DNA of 64,000 nt from Rhizobium sp. BK196 (lineage in GTDB: Bacteria > Pseudomonadota > Alphaproteobacteria > Rhizobiales > Rhizobiaceae), in assembly GCF_014193255.1 (NCBI RefSeq), contig NZ_JACHZB010000008.1:124001-188000 (forward strand), given 5' to 3'. The notes under the pieces were generated by a model, which had not been told where the DNA came from, did no database searches, and worked only from the letters and a program-made list of their open reading frames with translations. How positions within the stretch are numbered: the first letter of the stretch is position 1; each line of letters opens with the position of its first letter. The position numbers were made by a program, and so were the translations under genes. Shown piece by piece: positions 56,241 through 63,631 of the stretch.

Positions 56241-56690
56241 ATGGCTACCATAAAGACCGACGACGTTTTTTCAATTGCCTCTTTCGACCCGAGCAAGCTG
56301 GCCGAGTCCTTCCGCGACTTCGCCGAAAAGGGCGCTCAGCAGTCGAAGGAAGCCTATGCCAAGCTGAAGTCTGCAGGCGAAGAAGCCAGCAAGACGCTGG
56401 AAGCAACGGTGCAGACCGCGCAGGCCGGCAGCGTTGAAATCGGCCTCAAGGCAGTCGATGCGCTCCGCATCAATGCTGAAAGCTCGCTGTCGCACATGGA
56501 AGCGCTGCTCGGCGTCAAGTCCGTTGCCGAATTCTTCGAGCTGCAGACCTCTTTCCTGCGCAAGCAGGCTGAGATCACCATCGAGCAGGCGAAGTCGCTC
56601 CAGGAAACCACCAAGCAGGTTGCCGAAAAGGTTGCAAAACCTTCCAAGGAAGCCGCTGAAAAGGTCATGGCATCCTTCAAGGCTGCTTGA
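56241..56690 (+). CDS. phaP: Phasin, PHB granule surface protein
   Basis: 149 residues from ATG 56241 (GAGGACGTTATCCG upstream); the longer frame to 56142 crosses the promoter. It has amphipathic helices of the phasin_2 family: SYDP-type start FDPSKLAESFRDFAEKGAQQ, SKEAYAKLKSAGEEASKTLE, SVAEFFELQTSFLRKQAEIT and a Lys/Ala-rich tail (KPSKEAAEKVMASFKAA). It coats polyhydroxybutyrate granules. It has its own promoter/operator and terminator, so it is monocistronic and probably abundant. Confidence 0.92.
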   Translation: MATIKTDDVFSIASFDPSKLAESFRDFAEKGAQQSKEAYAKLKSAGEEASKTLEATVQTAQAGSVEIGLKAVDALRINAESSLSHMEALLGVKSVAEFFELQTSFLRKQAEITIEQAKSLQETTKQVAEKVAKPSKEAAEKVMASFKAA

Positions 56691-56709
56691 TCGACCATCC
56701 ATATGCAAT

Positions 56710-56738
56710 AAAGGCTGGACCGTGGGTTCGGCCTTTTT
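56710..56738 (+). terminator. Terminator of the phasin gene
   Basis: AAAGGCTGGACC / GGTTCGGCCTTT (12 bp with G-T pairs, loop GTG) followed by TTG, 19 bases after the stop. Confidence 0.8.
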
Positions 56739-56761
56739 GTATATTGAGGGCAAATCGGGGC

Positions 56762-56790
56762 TTGAATTAAAGTTCAAGTCCTCGTATGTG
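56762..56790 (+). promoter_or_regulatory. Candidate promoter of tRNA-His
   Basis: TTGAAT (56762-56767) and TATGTG (56785-56790) with a 17-bp spacer, about 28 bases before the tRNA. The -35 lies in a CTTGAA/TTCAAG dyad. Confidence 0.4.
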
Positions 56791-56817
56791 ACCCCCGTCG
56801 CGCCGAGCGCGGCATGT

Positions 56818-56894
56818 GCGGTTGTAGCTCAGTTGGTTAGAGCGCAGGTTTGTGGCACCTGAGGTCGGAGGTTCGAGACCCCCCAACCGTACCA
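56818..56894 (+). tRNA. tRNA-His (anticodon GTG)
   Basis: 77 nt with encoded CCA. Acceptor GCGGTTG pairs with CAACCGT (one G-T pair); D-arm GCTC..GAGC; anticodon stem CAGGT/ACCTG with loop TTGTGGC, giving GTG at 56852-56854; T-arm GGAGGTTCGAGACCCCC. The base before G1 is T, so no G-1 is encoded, and the discriminator is A73. This is the divergent tRNA-His type known from most alphaproteobacteria. Confidence 0.97.
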
Positions 56895-57118
56895 TTCTCT
56901 CCCATAAGTTGGTCTTCCTGTTCGGCAATGCACGGCATCGGCGCTTTTTGCCGTCAAAATGATGCCTCCTCGCATTTTGCTATTGCCGTTAACATTAGTT
57001 TACCTATTTATGTGCGGTGCGATGCAGCAATTGCCCATTCTTTCCGCTGCATTGCGAAATGCTGGCGGCTTGCCGCCTGGGGGTAGGGACAGTCCACCGA
57101 GGCATTAAGGAGAATTTG

Positions 57119-57358
57119 ATGTCCATTTCTGTTCAGAATATAGAGGAATCGACCGCTGTTTCCCCGATTGACGTGGCAGCTGCGGTTCGGGACGCACGCA
57201 GTGCGGTTGGCTACAGCATTGAAGACCTCGCAGTCACCTGCGGTCTGGCCAATGGGGAAATCCTCGAAATCGAAAACGGCGAAAGTGCCGATCCGGCAAA
57301 GCTGAAGCGCATCGCAGCAGCCCTGCAGGTTCCGATTTCTGCTTTTCTGCATATCTGA
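57119..57358 (+). CDS. Small XRE-type helix-turn-helix protein
   Basis: 79 residues from ATG 57119, preceded by AAGGAGAA. An acidic N-terminal tail is followed by a single HTH_XRE domain (VRDARSAVGYSIEDLAVTCG, LANGEILEIENGESADPAKL, RIAAALQVPISAFL). It is probably a DNA-binding regulator with unknown targets, since there is no partner toxin or phage gene nearby. The frame stays open back to 57017 but without a credible start. Confidence 0.8.
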   Translation: MSISVQNIEESTAVSPIDVAAAVRDARSAVGYSIEDLAVTCGLANGEILEIENGESADPAKLKRIAAALQVPISAFLHI

Positions 57359-57369
57359 CTGTGCGACAG

Positions 57370-57395
57370 GGCCGATCAGCATTTTCTGATCGGCC
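57370..57395 (+). terminator. Terminator of the XRE-type gene
   Basis: GGCCGATCAG / CTGATCGGCC perfect 10-bp stem around CATTTT, extendable by CGAC/GTCG; CCCCTTTAT follows. 11 bases after the stop. Confidence 0.7.
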
Positions 57396-57468
57396 GTCGT
57401 CCCCTTTATAAGACATGGTTGGAACTCTTGCGGCTCCCGCACCGTTCACCGGTGACGGGAGTATGTGT

Positions 57469-57917
57469 ATGTCCAAGACCCTTCTTTACGGCGCAACGAA
57501 GATCGACGAGACGAACGCCGCCTATGCAACGGTTGCTGGCCTCGAACAGTTCCAATGGAAGAACCGTGTCTTCCTTGTGATTGCCGATGCGGATAATTCC
57601 CGCGCTGCCAGTCAGGAAAATCAGTTGCTTGCCGATCGGGCCGCTCTTGAGGAGCGGGATATGATTGTTCTCAAGCTTGTTGGATCGAGCATCAAACCCT
57701 TGTTTGGAAGCGGCGACGGGCTGGACGGTGAGGCGCTTCGAGAAGAGCTGGAAGCGCCTGAGGCAGGAGAATTTGCGCCTTTCTGGTCGGCAAGGATGGT
57801 GCGATCAAGCTGAAGGCCAGCGAGCCGATCAGATCCGGCGAACTTTTCGCCATTATCGACAGCATGCCCGTGCGCGCTGGCGAACCGTCAGGCACGAAAA
57901 ATAATCTGATATCGTAA
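57469..57917 (+). pseudogene. DUF4174 gene interrupted by a -1 frameshift
   Basis: The frame from ATG 57469 (GGGAG seven bases upstream) encodes a DUF4174-like start and middle (LLYGATKIDETNAAYATVAG, NRVFLVIADADNS, ERDMIVLKLVGSSIKPLFG) and stops at 57813. The missing end is present in another frame from about 57777: FLVGKDGAIKLKASEPIRSG, then ELFAIIDSMPVRAGE, the C-terminal block of the family, ending at TAA 57915-57917. Restoring one G in GCGCC at 57775-57779 joins both parts. It is either a recent inactivating deletion or a sequencing error. DUF4174 proteins have a thioredoxin-like look and unknown function. Confidence 0.75.
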
Positions 57918-57934
57918 TCGTAAAGGAGCCGGCC

Positions 57935-58105
57935 ATGTCCGTCCCCAACGAACCCATTCCCGACCAGCCGCCGATGCCTTCACCGGGCTGGAAGCCGGAA
58001 CCGCCGATCAAGGAGCCGGAGCCGGATCGCCTGCCGGATGAAACGCCGCTTCCCAATCCCGATGAGAATGAGGAACCGGCGAAACATCTCCGAACTGGGT
58101 ATTAG
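57935..58105 (+). CDS. 56-residue proline- and acid-rich microprotein
   Basis: ATG 57935 is preceded by AAGGAG at a good distance. The product is almost entirely Pro, Glu and Asp (NEPIPDQPPMPSPGWKPEPP, then EPEPDRLPDETPLPNPDE) and ends HLRTGY. No membrane segment and no cysteine. It must be disordered, possibly extended by polyproline. It starts 17 bases after the DUF4174 frame and its stop overlaps the convergent LysR gene by four bases. The strong ribosome-binding site argues that it is translated. Function unknown. Confidence 0.62.
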   Translation: MSVPNEPIPDQPPMPSPGWKPEPPIKEPEPDRLPDETPLPNPDENEEPAKHLRTGY

Positions 58106-58983
58106 AGGAAGATCTGCCTTTCCTCGTCAACGAGTTCCTGCAGGAAATCGATGACGCTGCGCACGCGCACCAGATCGCGCGCGCTTTCGTGGTAAGTCGT
58201 CCAGTAGGCGCGGCGGATGGACACCTGCGGCAGGATGCGCACCAGTTCCTGGTATTGCCGAGCGATATAGTCATGCAGGATACCGATGCCGGCACCTGAA
58301 CGTACGGCCTCCGTCTGGCCGATCGCCGTGGAGATCTCGAACCCCGCATCCCAGCTGCGCATCACCTCGGCGGAGAAATTTAGGGAAGCAGTGAAGATCA
58401 GGTCTTCGACGTAGCCGATGCGCGGATGGGCCTTCAAGGCGTCGACATGTTCGGGCTTTCCATGCTGCGCCAGATAGTCCCGCGAGGCGTAGAGGCCGAG
58501 CGTATAGTCGGTGAGTTTGGAGGAAACGAGGCGTCCCTGTTCCGGACGTTCCAGTGTGATGGCGATATCCGCTTCACGCTGCGACAGCGAAAAGGAACGC
58601 GGTACCGGCACGAGCTGGATCTTCAGTGCCGGATGACGCTCGATCAGCCGGCCCATGCGTGGCGCAAGAAAGGAAACGCCGAACCCATCAGGCGCGCCGA
58701 CACGCACCGTTCCGGCAATTGCCGTATCGGTGTGTCCGAGATTGGCCTGCGCGGAAAGCATCTCCGTTTCCATTCGCTCAGCCGAGGCAAGAAAGATTGC
58801 GCCTTCGGCGGACAGCTCGCAGCCATTGGTCCGGCGTATGAAAAGCCGGGTTTTCAGCGCCTCTTCCAGCGAGGTCAGTCTGCGTGAGAGCGTGGCGTGA
58901 TTGAGCCCCAGCCGTTTCGATGCGGCGAGGATCTGCCCGGCGCGGGCAACGGCCAGGAAAATGCGGACGTCATCCCAGTTCAT
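58102..58983 (-). CDS. LysR-family transcriptional regulator
   Basis: 293 residues. Winged helix at the N-terminus (WDDVRIFLAVARAGQILAAS, then LNHATLSRRLTSLEEALKTR and LFIRRTNGCELSAEG) and a LysR effector domain (VRVGAPDGFGVSFLAPRMGR, SQREADIAITLERPEQGRLV). It overlaps the upstream monooxygenase-like gene by four bases, so both are co-transcribed, divergent from mmsA, a plausible target. Confidence 0.9.
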   Translation of the reverse strand: MNWDDVRIFLAVARAGQILAASKRLGLNHATLSRRLTSLEEALKTRLFIRRTNGCELSAEGAIFLASAERMETEMLSAQANLGHTDTAIAGTVRVGAPDGFGVSFLAPRMGRLIERHPALKIQLVPVPRSFSLSQREADIAITLERPEQGRLVSSKLTDYTLGLYASRDYLAQHGKPEHVDALKAHPRIGYVEDLIFTASLNFSAEVMRSWDAGFEISTAIGQTEAVRSGAGIGILHDYIARQYQELVRILPQVSIRRAYWTTYHESARDLVRVRSVIDFLQELVDEERQIFL

Positions 58984-59294
58984 GGCTTTGAACGCATCGC
59001 GATGGGATCGACGTCTATGAGCGTCAGTGCTGTCACCATGCCTGATGTCTCGGTTTTGTATTTAAGAAAATGCGGCGTCTGCAGATGAGCTTCGTATGCT
59101 TCCCTGTTGGCATAGACCTCGAGGATACGGATTTTGTTCGGATGATCCCTGATGGAAACGGCATTCAGAGAAAGGACGCCGTCTTCCAGCGTGATGGATG
59201 CCTCGATTTCCTCGGTCAGCAGCGCGCGATAGGCTTCGATCCGGCCTGGATCGATCTCCAGTTCCGCCATTCTGACGATAGGTTTCCCGCTCAT
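58980..59294 (-). CDS. Antibiotic biosynthesis monooxygenase (ABM/YgiN)-type protein
   Basis: 104 residues from ATG 59294, preceded by GGGAGG. The dimeric alpha/beta barrel pattern is clear: VRMAELEIDPGRIEAYRALL, EDGVLSLNAVSIRDHPNKIR, ILEVYANREAYEAHLQTPHF. Such proteins are cofactor-free quinol or aldehyde-handling enzymes; the substrate is unknown. It is the first gene of a two-gene operon with the LysR regulator, divergent from mmsA by 166 bases. Confidence 0.82.
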   Translation of the reverse strand: MSGKPIVRMAELEIDPGRIEAYRALLTEEIEASITLEDGVLSLNAVSIRDHPNKIRILEVYANREAYEAHLQTPHFLKYKTETSGMVTALTLIDVDPIAMRSKP

Positions 59295-59460
59295 CGGTGA
59301 ACCTCCCTTTGACTTGTCCGCGTACCATGCCAAGTTTTGGAGCAGGAGCACCGGTCACGGGAATAGAACTATAATATGCGCACAATGGTTGCTTATTATA
59401 GCGCATTGATTTGTGCAAATTGAAGTGCGATTGATGCGTTCATCAAAAGGAGGAACACCC

Positions 59461-60957
59461 ATGCGTGAGATTGGTCATTTCATCGGCGGCAAATACGTCG
59501 CCGGCACCAGCGGCCGCACCAGCGACGTCTTCAACCCGGCGACCGGCGAAGTGCAGGCAAAGGTCGCGCTTGCAAGCGTCGAGGAACTGCGCGCCGCCGT
59601 CGAAAACGCCAAGGCTGCGCAGCCGAAATGGGCTGCCACCAACCCGCAGCGCCGCGCTCGCGTCTTCTTCAAGTTCGTCGAACTGCTGAACCAGCATATG
59701 GATGAGCTCGCAACGCTGCTTTCCAGCGAGCATGGCAAGACGGTGGAGGATTCCAAGGGCGATATCATCCGCGGCCTCGAAGTCTGCGAATTCGTCTGCG
59801 GCATTCCGCATCTTGCCAAGGGTGAATTTACGGAAGGCGCCGGCCCGGCGATCGACATGTATTCGATCCGCCAGCCCGTCGGCATCGGCGCCGGCATCAC
59901 GCCTTTCAACTTCCCGGGCATGATCCCGATGTGGATGTTTGCCCCGGCAATCGCCTGCGGCAACGCCTTCATCCTGAAGCCTTCCGAGCGCGATCCGTCC
60001 CTTCCGATCCGCCTGGCCGAACTGATGATCGAAGCCGGTCTTCCCGCTGGCATCCTGAACGTGGTCAACGGCGACAAAACGGCCGTCGATGCGATCCTCA
60101 CCGATCCCGACATCGGCGCCGTCTCCTTCGTCGGCTCCACGCCGATCGCCCGTTACGTTTATGGAACGGCTGCGATGAACGGTAAACGCGCCCAGTGCTT
60201 CGGCGGCGCCAAGAACCACATGATCATCATGCCTGACGCCGATATGGACCAGGCCGTCAACGCGCTGATGGGCGCAGGTTACGGTTCTGCTGGCGAGCGC
60301 TGCATGGCCATCTCCGTTGCCGTCCCCGTCGGCGAGGAAACCGCCAACCGTCTCGTCGAGAAACTCACGCCCAAGATTGAATCCCTGCGCATCGGCCCCT
60401 ATACCGATGAAAAGGCCGACATGGGACCGCTGGTCACCAAGGATGCCTATAACCGCGTCAACGGCCTTATCGACCGCGGCGTCGAAGAGGGCGCAAAGCT
60501 TCTCGTCGACGGCCGTGGTTTCAAGCTGCAGGGTTATGAAAACGGCTATTTCGTCGGCGGTACGCTGTTCGACAACGTCACGCCGGACATGGACATCTAC
60601 AAGACGGAAATCTTCGGACCGGTTCTCTCCGTCGTTCGTGCCAAGAACTACGAAGAGGCCCTCGACCTGCCGATGAAGCACGAATACGGCAACGGCGTCG
60701 CGATCTACACCCGTGACGGCGACGCCGCCCGCGACTTCGCCTCCCGCATCAATATCGGCATGATCGGCATTAATGTTCCGATCCCGGTTCCGCTCGCTTA
60801 TCACTCCTTCGGCGGCTGGAAGGCTTCGAGCTTCGGCGACCTGAACCAGCACGGCACCGATTCGATCAAGTTTTGGACCCGGACCAAAACCGTTACCGCC
60901 CGCTGGCCGTCGGGCATCAAAAGCGGCGCCGAATTCGTCATGCCGACGATGAAGTGA
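59461..60957 (+). CDS. mmsA: MmsA, (methyl)malonate-semialdehyde dehydrogenase (CoA-acylating)
   Basis: 498 residues from ATG 59461 after AAGGAGGAACACCC. ALDH superfamily motifs: GAGITPFNFPGMIPMWMFAP, ILKPSERDPSLPIRLAELM, VSFVGSTPIARYVY, catalytic Cys281 in GERCMAIS, and EIFGPVLSVVRA. The PFNFPGMIPMWM stretch and absence of the usual catalytic Glu in FGGAKNH are typical of MmsA/IolA. It converts methylmalonate or malonate semialdehyde to propionyl- or acetyl-CoA in valine, thymine or inositol breakdown. Confidence 0.94.
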   Translation: MREIGHFIGGKYVAGTSGRTSDVFNPATGEVQAKVALASVEELRAAVENAKAAQPKWAATNPQRRARVFFKFVELLNQHMDELATLLSSEHGKTVEDSKGDIIRGLEVCEFVCGIPHLAKGEFTEGAGPAIDMYSIRQPVGIGAGITPFNFPGMIPMWMFAPAIACGNAFILKPSERDPSLPIRLAELMIEAGLPAGILNVVNGDKTAVDAILTDPDIGAVSFVGSTPIARYVYGTAAMNGKRAQCFGGAKNHMIIMPDADMDQAVNALMGAGYGSAGERCMAISVAVPVGEETANRLVEKLTPKIESLRIGPYTDEKADMGPLVTKDAYNRVNGLIDRGVEEGAKLLVDGRGFKLQGYENGYFVGGTLFDNVTPDMDIYKTEIFGPVLSVVRAKNYEEALDLPMKHEYGNGVAIYTRDGDAARDFASRINIGMIGINVPIPVPLAYHSFGGWKASSFGDLNQHGTDSIKFWTRTKTVTARWPSGIKSGAEFVMPTMK

Positions 60958-60982
60958 TCCAACATGTTTCGTCATCTGGAAG

Positions 60983-61010
60983 CAGGCCCGAGAAGGGCCT
61001 GTTTTCATTT
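60983..61010 (+). terminator. Terminator of mmsA
   Basis: CAGGCCC / GGGCCTG (7-bp stem, loop GAGAA) followed by TTTTCATTT, 26 bases after the stop. Confidence 0.78.
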
Positions 61011-61042
61011 GGAAACGCTGCGGCGAGCAGTCGCGGGAAACG

Positions 61043-61105
61043 TGAATGTGAATTTCATATTTTGGAATTGTTCAAAACTGTGAAAGCCATTATATACGGT
61101 TCACA
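61043..61105 (+). promoter_or_regulatory. rirA regulatory region with IRO-box-like site
   Basis: TGA-N9-TCA at 61043-61057 matches the core of the RirA iron-responsive operator (IRO box). A second dyad, TGTGAA (61079-61084) and TTCACA (61100-61105), lies closer to the start codon with a TATATA-containing spacer. Autoregulation is inferred. Confidence 0.45.
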
Positions 61106-61124
61106 AACGATTTAGGAGATCGGC

Positions 61125-61604
61125 ATGCGGTTGACGAAGCAGACCAACTATGCGGTTCGCATGTTGATGTATTGTGCAGCCAATGAAGGACATTTGAGCC
61201 GGATTCCGGAGATTGCCAGGGCATACGGTGTTTCCGAGCTCTTTCTTTTCAAGATTCTGCAGCCTCTGAACAAGGCAGGCCTTGTCGAGACGGTGCGCGG
61301 CCGCAATGGTGGTGTCCGCCTTGGCAAGCCGGCGACCGATATCAGCCTTTTCGACGTGGTAAAGGTCACTGAAGACAGCTTCGCCATGGCGGAATGCTTT
61401 GAAGACGGTGTGGCCGAGTGCCCGCTGGTCGATAGTTGCGGTCTGAATTCGGCATTGCGCAAGGCGCTCAATGCCTTCTTCGACGTGCTGACCGAGTATT
61501 CGATCGATGACCTGGTAAAGGCGCGGCCGCAGATCAACTTCCTCCTCGGCCTCACCGGCAAACAACACTATCGCAAGCCCGTCATTCCGGCACCGGCTGC
61601 GTAA
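61125..61604 (+). CDS. rirA: RirA, Rrf2-family iron-responsive regulator
   Basis: 159 residues. The Rrf2 winged helix (MRLTKQTNYAVRMLMYCAAN, IARAYGVSELFLFKILQPL, TVRGRNGGVRLGKPATDI) is followed by the cluster-binding loop with Cys91, Cys99 and Cys105, the three cysteines of RirA that hold an iron-sulfur cluster. With iron present it represses uptake genes via IRO boxes; cluster loss relieves repression. The start follows TAGGAGAT. Its own terminator follows. Linkage to dpp genes is as in Rhizobium leguminosarum. Confidence 0.94.
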   Translation: MRLTKQTNYAVRMLMYCAANEGHLSRIPEIARAYGVSELFLFKILQPLNKAGLVETVRGRNGGVRLGKPATDISLFDVVKVTEDSFAMAECFEDGVAECPLVDSCGLNSALRKALNAFFDVLTEYSIDDLVKARPQINFLLGLTGKQHYRKPVIPAPAA

Positions 61605-61629
61605 TACTTGGTATTCTGATATCATCGTG

Positions 61630-61661
61630 AACCACGGCTGTTTTCGATAGCCGTGGTTTTT
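61630..61661 (+). terminator. Terminator of rirA
   Basis: AACCACGGCT / AGCCGTGGTT perfect 10-bp stem (loop GTTTTCGAT) followed by TTT, 25 bases after the stop. Confidence 0.88.
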
Positions 61662-61949
61662 CATTTAACTCACGGATTGTTGATATATCAGAGCCGGTTG
61701 AAACCGTTCTCAACGCCTTCCGCGACGCCAAATTGTACCAAAAGCGACAAAAATTCGGTTGAACGTGCTTCAATCTTGCAAATTTTGGCCTATTTTTGAC
61801 CGAAAATTTCTAAAATTGTTTTCCTGGAAAAATTTTCTGCGGATCCCGTTGCTTTCAGCAAATAAATATCGTTCCATCGGCCCGCCGATCGGGCTAATGA
61901 GCGCCCGATCTCTAAAGATCAAAAAAGAACAAACCTGGGAAACGATATC
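61662..61949 (+). promoter_or_regulatory. Long AT-rich leader of dppA with alternative hairpins
   Basis: No gene. A dyad AAATTTTGG (61781-61789) / CCGAAAATTT (61801-61810) is followed by GCCCG-CCGAT-CGGGC (61881-61895), whose 3' arm also belongs to GATCGGGC / GCCCGATC (61888-61895 with 61904-61911). The two stems exclude each other. The second ends 38 bases before the dppA start codon. Confidence 0.45.
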
Positions 61950-63545
61950 ATGAAAAAGTTCTCTGTCCTGCTCGCAGCGACAGCCCTGGCTTCGGTCATG
62001 GCCACCGCCGCGTATTCCAAGACGCTTGTCTATTGCGCCGAAGGATCGCCGGAAGGCTTCGATCCGAGCCTCTACACGGCAGGCACGACCTTCGACGCGT
62101 CTTCGCGTACGGTTTATAGCCGCCTCGTTGAATTCAAGCACGGCGGAACAGAGATCGAGCCGGGCGTTGCCGACAGCTGGACGGTTTCTCCGGATGGCAA
62201 GGAATATACCTTCAAGCTGCATCCCGGCGTGAAGTTCCAGACGACCGATTTCTTCACCCCGTCGCGCGACCTGACCGCAGACGACGTCGTCTTCTCCTTC
62301 GAGCGCCAGATCAAAACCGACAACCCATGGAACAAGTATGTCGAAGGCGGTTCCTACGAATACGCCGCCGGCATGGGCTTCCCCGATCTCATCAAGTCGG
62401 TCGAGAAGGTTGACGATCTGACGGTCAAGTTCACGCTGAACAACCCGGAAGCTCCGTTCCTGGCCGACCTCGCCATGGACTTCGCATCCATCGTTTCCAA
62501 GGAATATGCCGACAAGCTCGCCGCTGACGGCAAGATGGCCCAGCTGAACCAGCAGCCGCTCGGTACCGGCCCGTTCACATTCGTCGCCTATCAGACGGAT
62601 GCCGTCATCCGCTACAAGGCCAACGAAACCTACTTCAAGGGCAAGGAAAAGATCGACGATCTCGTCTTCGCGATCACGCCTGATGCCGCTGTCCGCGCCC
62701 AGAAGCTGAAGGCCGGCGAGTGCCACCTCGTTCCGTATCCGAACGCTGCTGACGTTGCCGAGCTCAAGAAGGATCCGAACCTCACGGTCATGGAACAGGC
62801 TGGCCTGAACGTCGGCTTCCTCGCCTACAACACCCAGCAGGCTCCGTTCGACAAGCCGGAAGTCCGCCGCGCGCTGAACATGGCGATCAACAAGAAGGCG
62901 ATCATTGACGCGGTCTTCCAGGGCGCTGCCCAGGTTGCCAAGAACCCGATCCCGCCGACCATGTGGTCCTATAATGACAAGATCGAAGACGACAAGTACG
63001 ATCCGGAAGGCGCCAAGAAGGCTCTCGAAGCCGCTGGCGTGAAGGGCCTCTCCATGAAGGTCTGGGCAATGCCGGTTTCGCGTCCGTACATGCTGAACGC
63101 TCGCCGCGCCGCCGAACTGATCCAGGCAGACTTTTCCAAGATCGGCGTTAACGTCGAGATCGTCACTCATGAATGGGCCGAATACCTGAAGCTCTCCTCC
63201 GACGTGAAGCGCGATGGCGCCGTCATCCTCGGCTGGACCGGCGACAACGGTGACCCTGACAATTTCATGGACACGCTGCTCGGCTGCGACGCTGTCGGCG
63301 GTAACAACCGCGCTCAGTGGTGCAACAAGGACTACGATGCGCTGATGACGAAAGCCAAGGAGACGGCTGACGTTGCTGCCCGCACGAAGTTCTACGAAGA
63401 AGCACAGGAAATCTTCAAGAAGGAAGCTCCCTGGGCTCCGCTCGACCACTCGCTGGTCTTCGTTCCGGTCAGCAAGAAGGTGTCTGGCTTCCATATGGAT
63501 CCGCTCGGCATCCACCGCTTCGACGGCGTTGATATCGCCGAATAA
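61950..63545 (+). CDS. dppA: DppA, dipeptide (and probably 5-aminolevulinate) binding protein
   Basis: 531 residues. Signal peptide (KKFSVLLAATALASVMATAA) then a family-5 binding protein: VYCAEGSPEGFDPSLYTAG-like start, TFKLHPGVKFQTTDFF, LTADDVVFSFERQ, NVGFLAYNTQQAPFDKPEVR, RALNMAINKKAIIDAVFQGA and GWTGDNGDPDNFMDTLLGCD. It is the periplasmic receptor for DppBCDF. In R. leguminosarum this transporter also takes up delta-aminolevulinic acid. A double hairpin separates it from dppB. Confidence 0.94.
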   Translation: MKKFSVLLAATALASVMATAAYSKTLVYCAEGSPEGFDPSLYTAGTTFDASSRTVYSRLVEFKHGGTEIEPGVADSWTVSPDGKEYTFKLHPGVKFQTTDFFTPSRDLTADDVVFSFERQIKTDNPWNKYVEGGSYEYAAGMGFPDLIKSVEKVDDLTVKFTLNNPEAPFLADLAMDFASIVSKEYADKLAADGKMAQLNQQPLGTGPFTFVAYQTDAVIRYKANETYFKGKEKIDDLVFAITPDAAVRAQKLKAGECHLVPYPNAADVAELKKDPNLTVMEQAGLNVGFLAYNTQQAPFDKPEVRRALNMAINKKAIIDAVFQGAAQVAKNPIPPTMWSYNDKIEDDKYDPEGAKKALEAAGVKGLSMKVWAMPVSRPYMLNARRAAELIQADFSKIGVNVEIVTHEWAEYLKLSSDVKRDGAVILGWTGDNGDPDNFMDTLLGCDAVGGNNRAQWCNKDYDALMTKAKETADVAARTKFYEEAQEIFKKEAPWAPLDHSLVFVPVSKKVSGFHMDPLGIHRFDGVDIAE

Positions 63546-63560
63546 GAAAAATGATAAACT

Positions 63561-63611
63561 GCCCGGCTGAAACCGGGCTCGACCGGCGGTCAGGTTCCAC
63601 CTGACCGCCGG
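63561..63611 (+). other. Double intercistronic hairpin between dppA and dppB
   Basis: GCCCGG / CCGGGC (63561-63578) and a perfect 12-bp stem CCGGCGGTCAGG / CCTGACCGCCGG with loop TTCCA (63583-63611). No U-tract, so a message-stabilising or attenuating element like those after aglE and potF. Confidence 0.7.
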
Positions 63612-63631
63612 AAACTATTGGACAACCTGCT

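Noticed and set aside
59443..61008. 521-codon minus-strand frame opposite mmsA
   Set aside because: Shadow of a well-conserved aldehyde dehydrogenase gene.
61770..63515. 581-codon minus-strand frame opposite dppA
   Set aside because: Shadow; the plus strand has signal peptide and binding-protein motifs.
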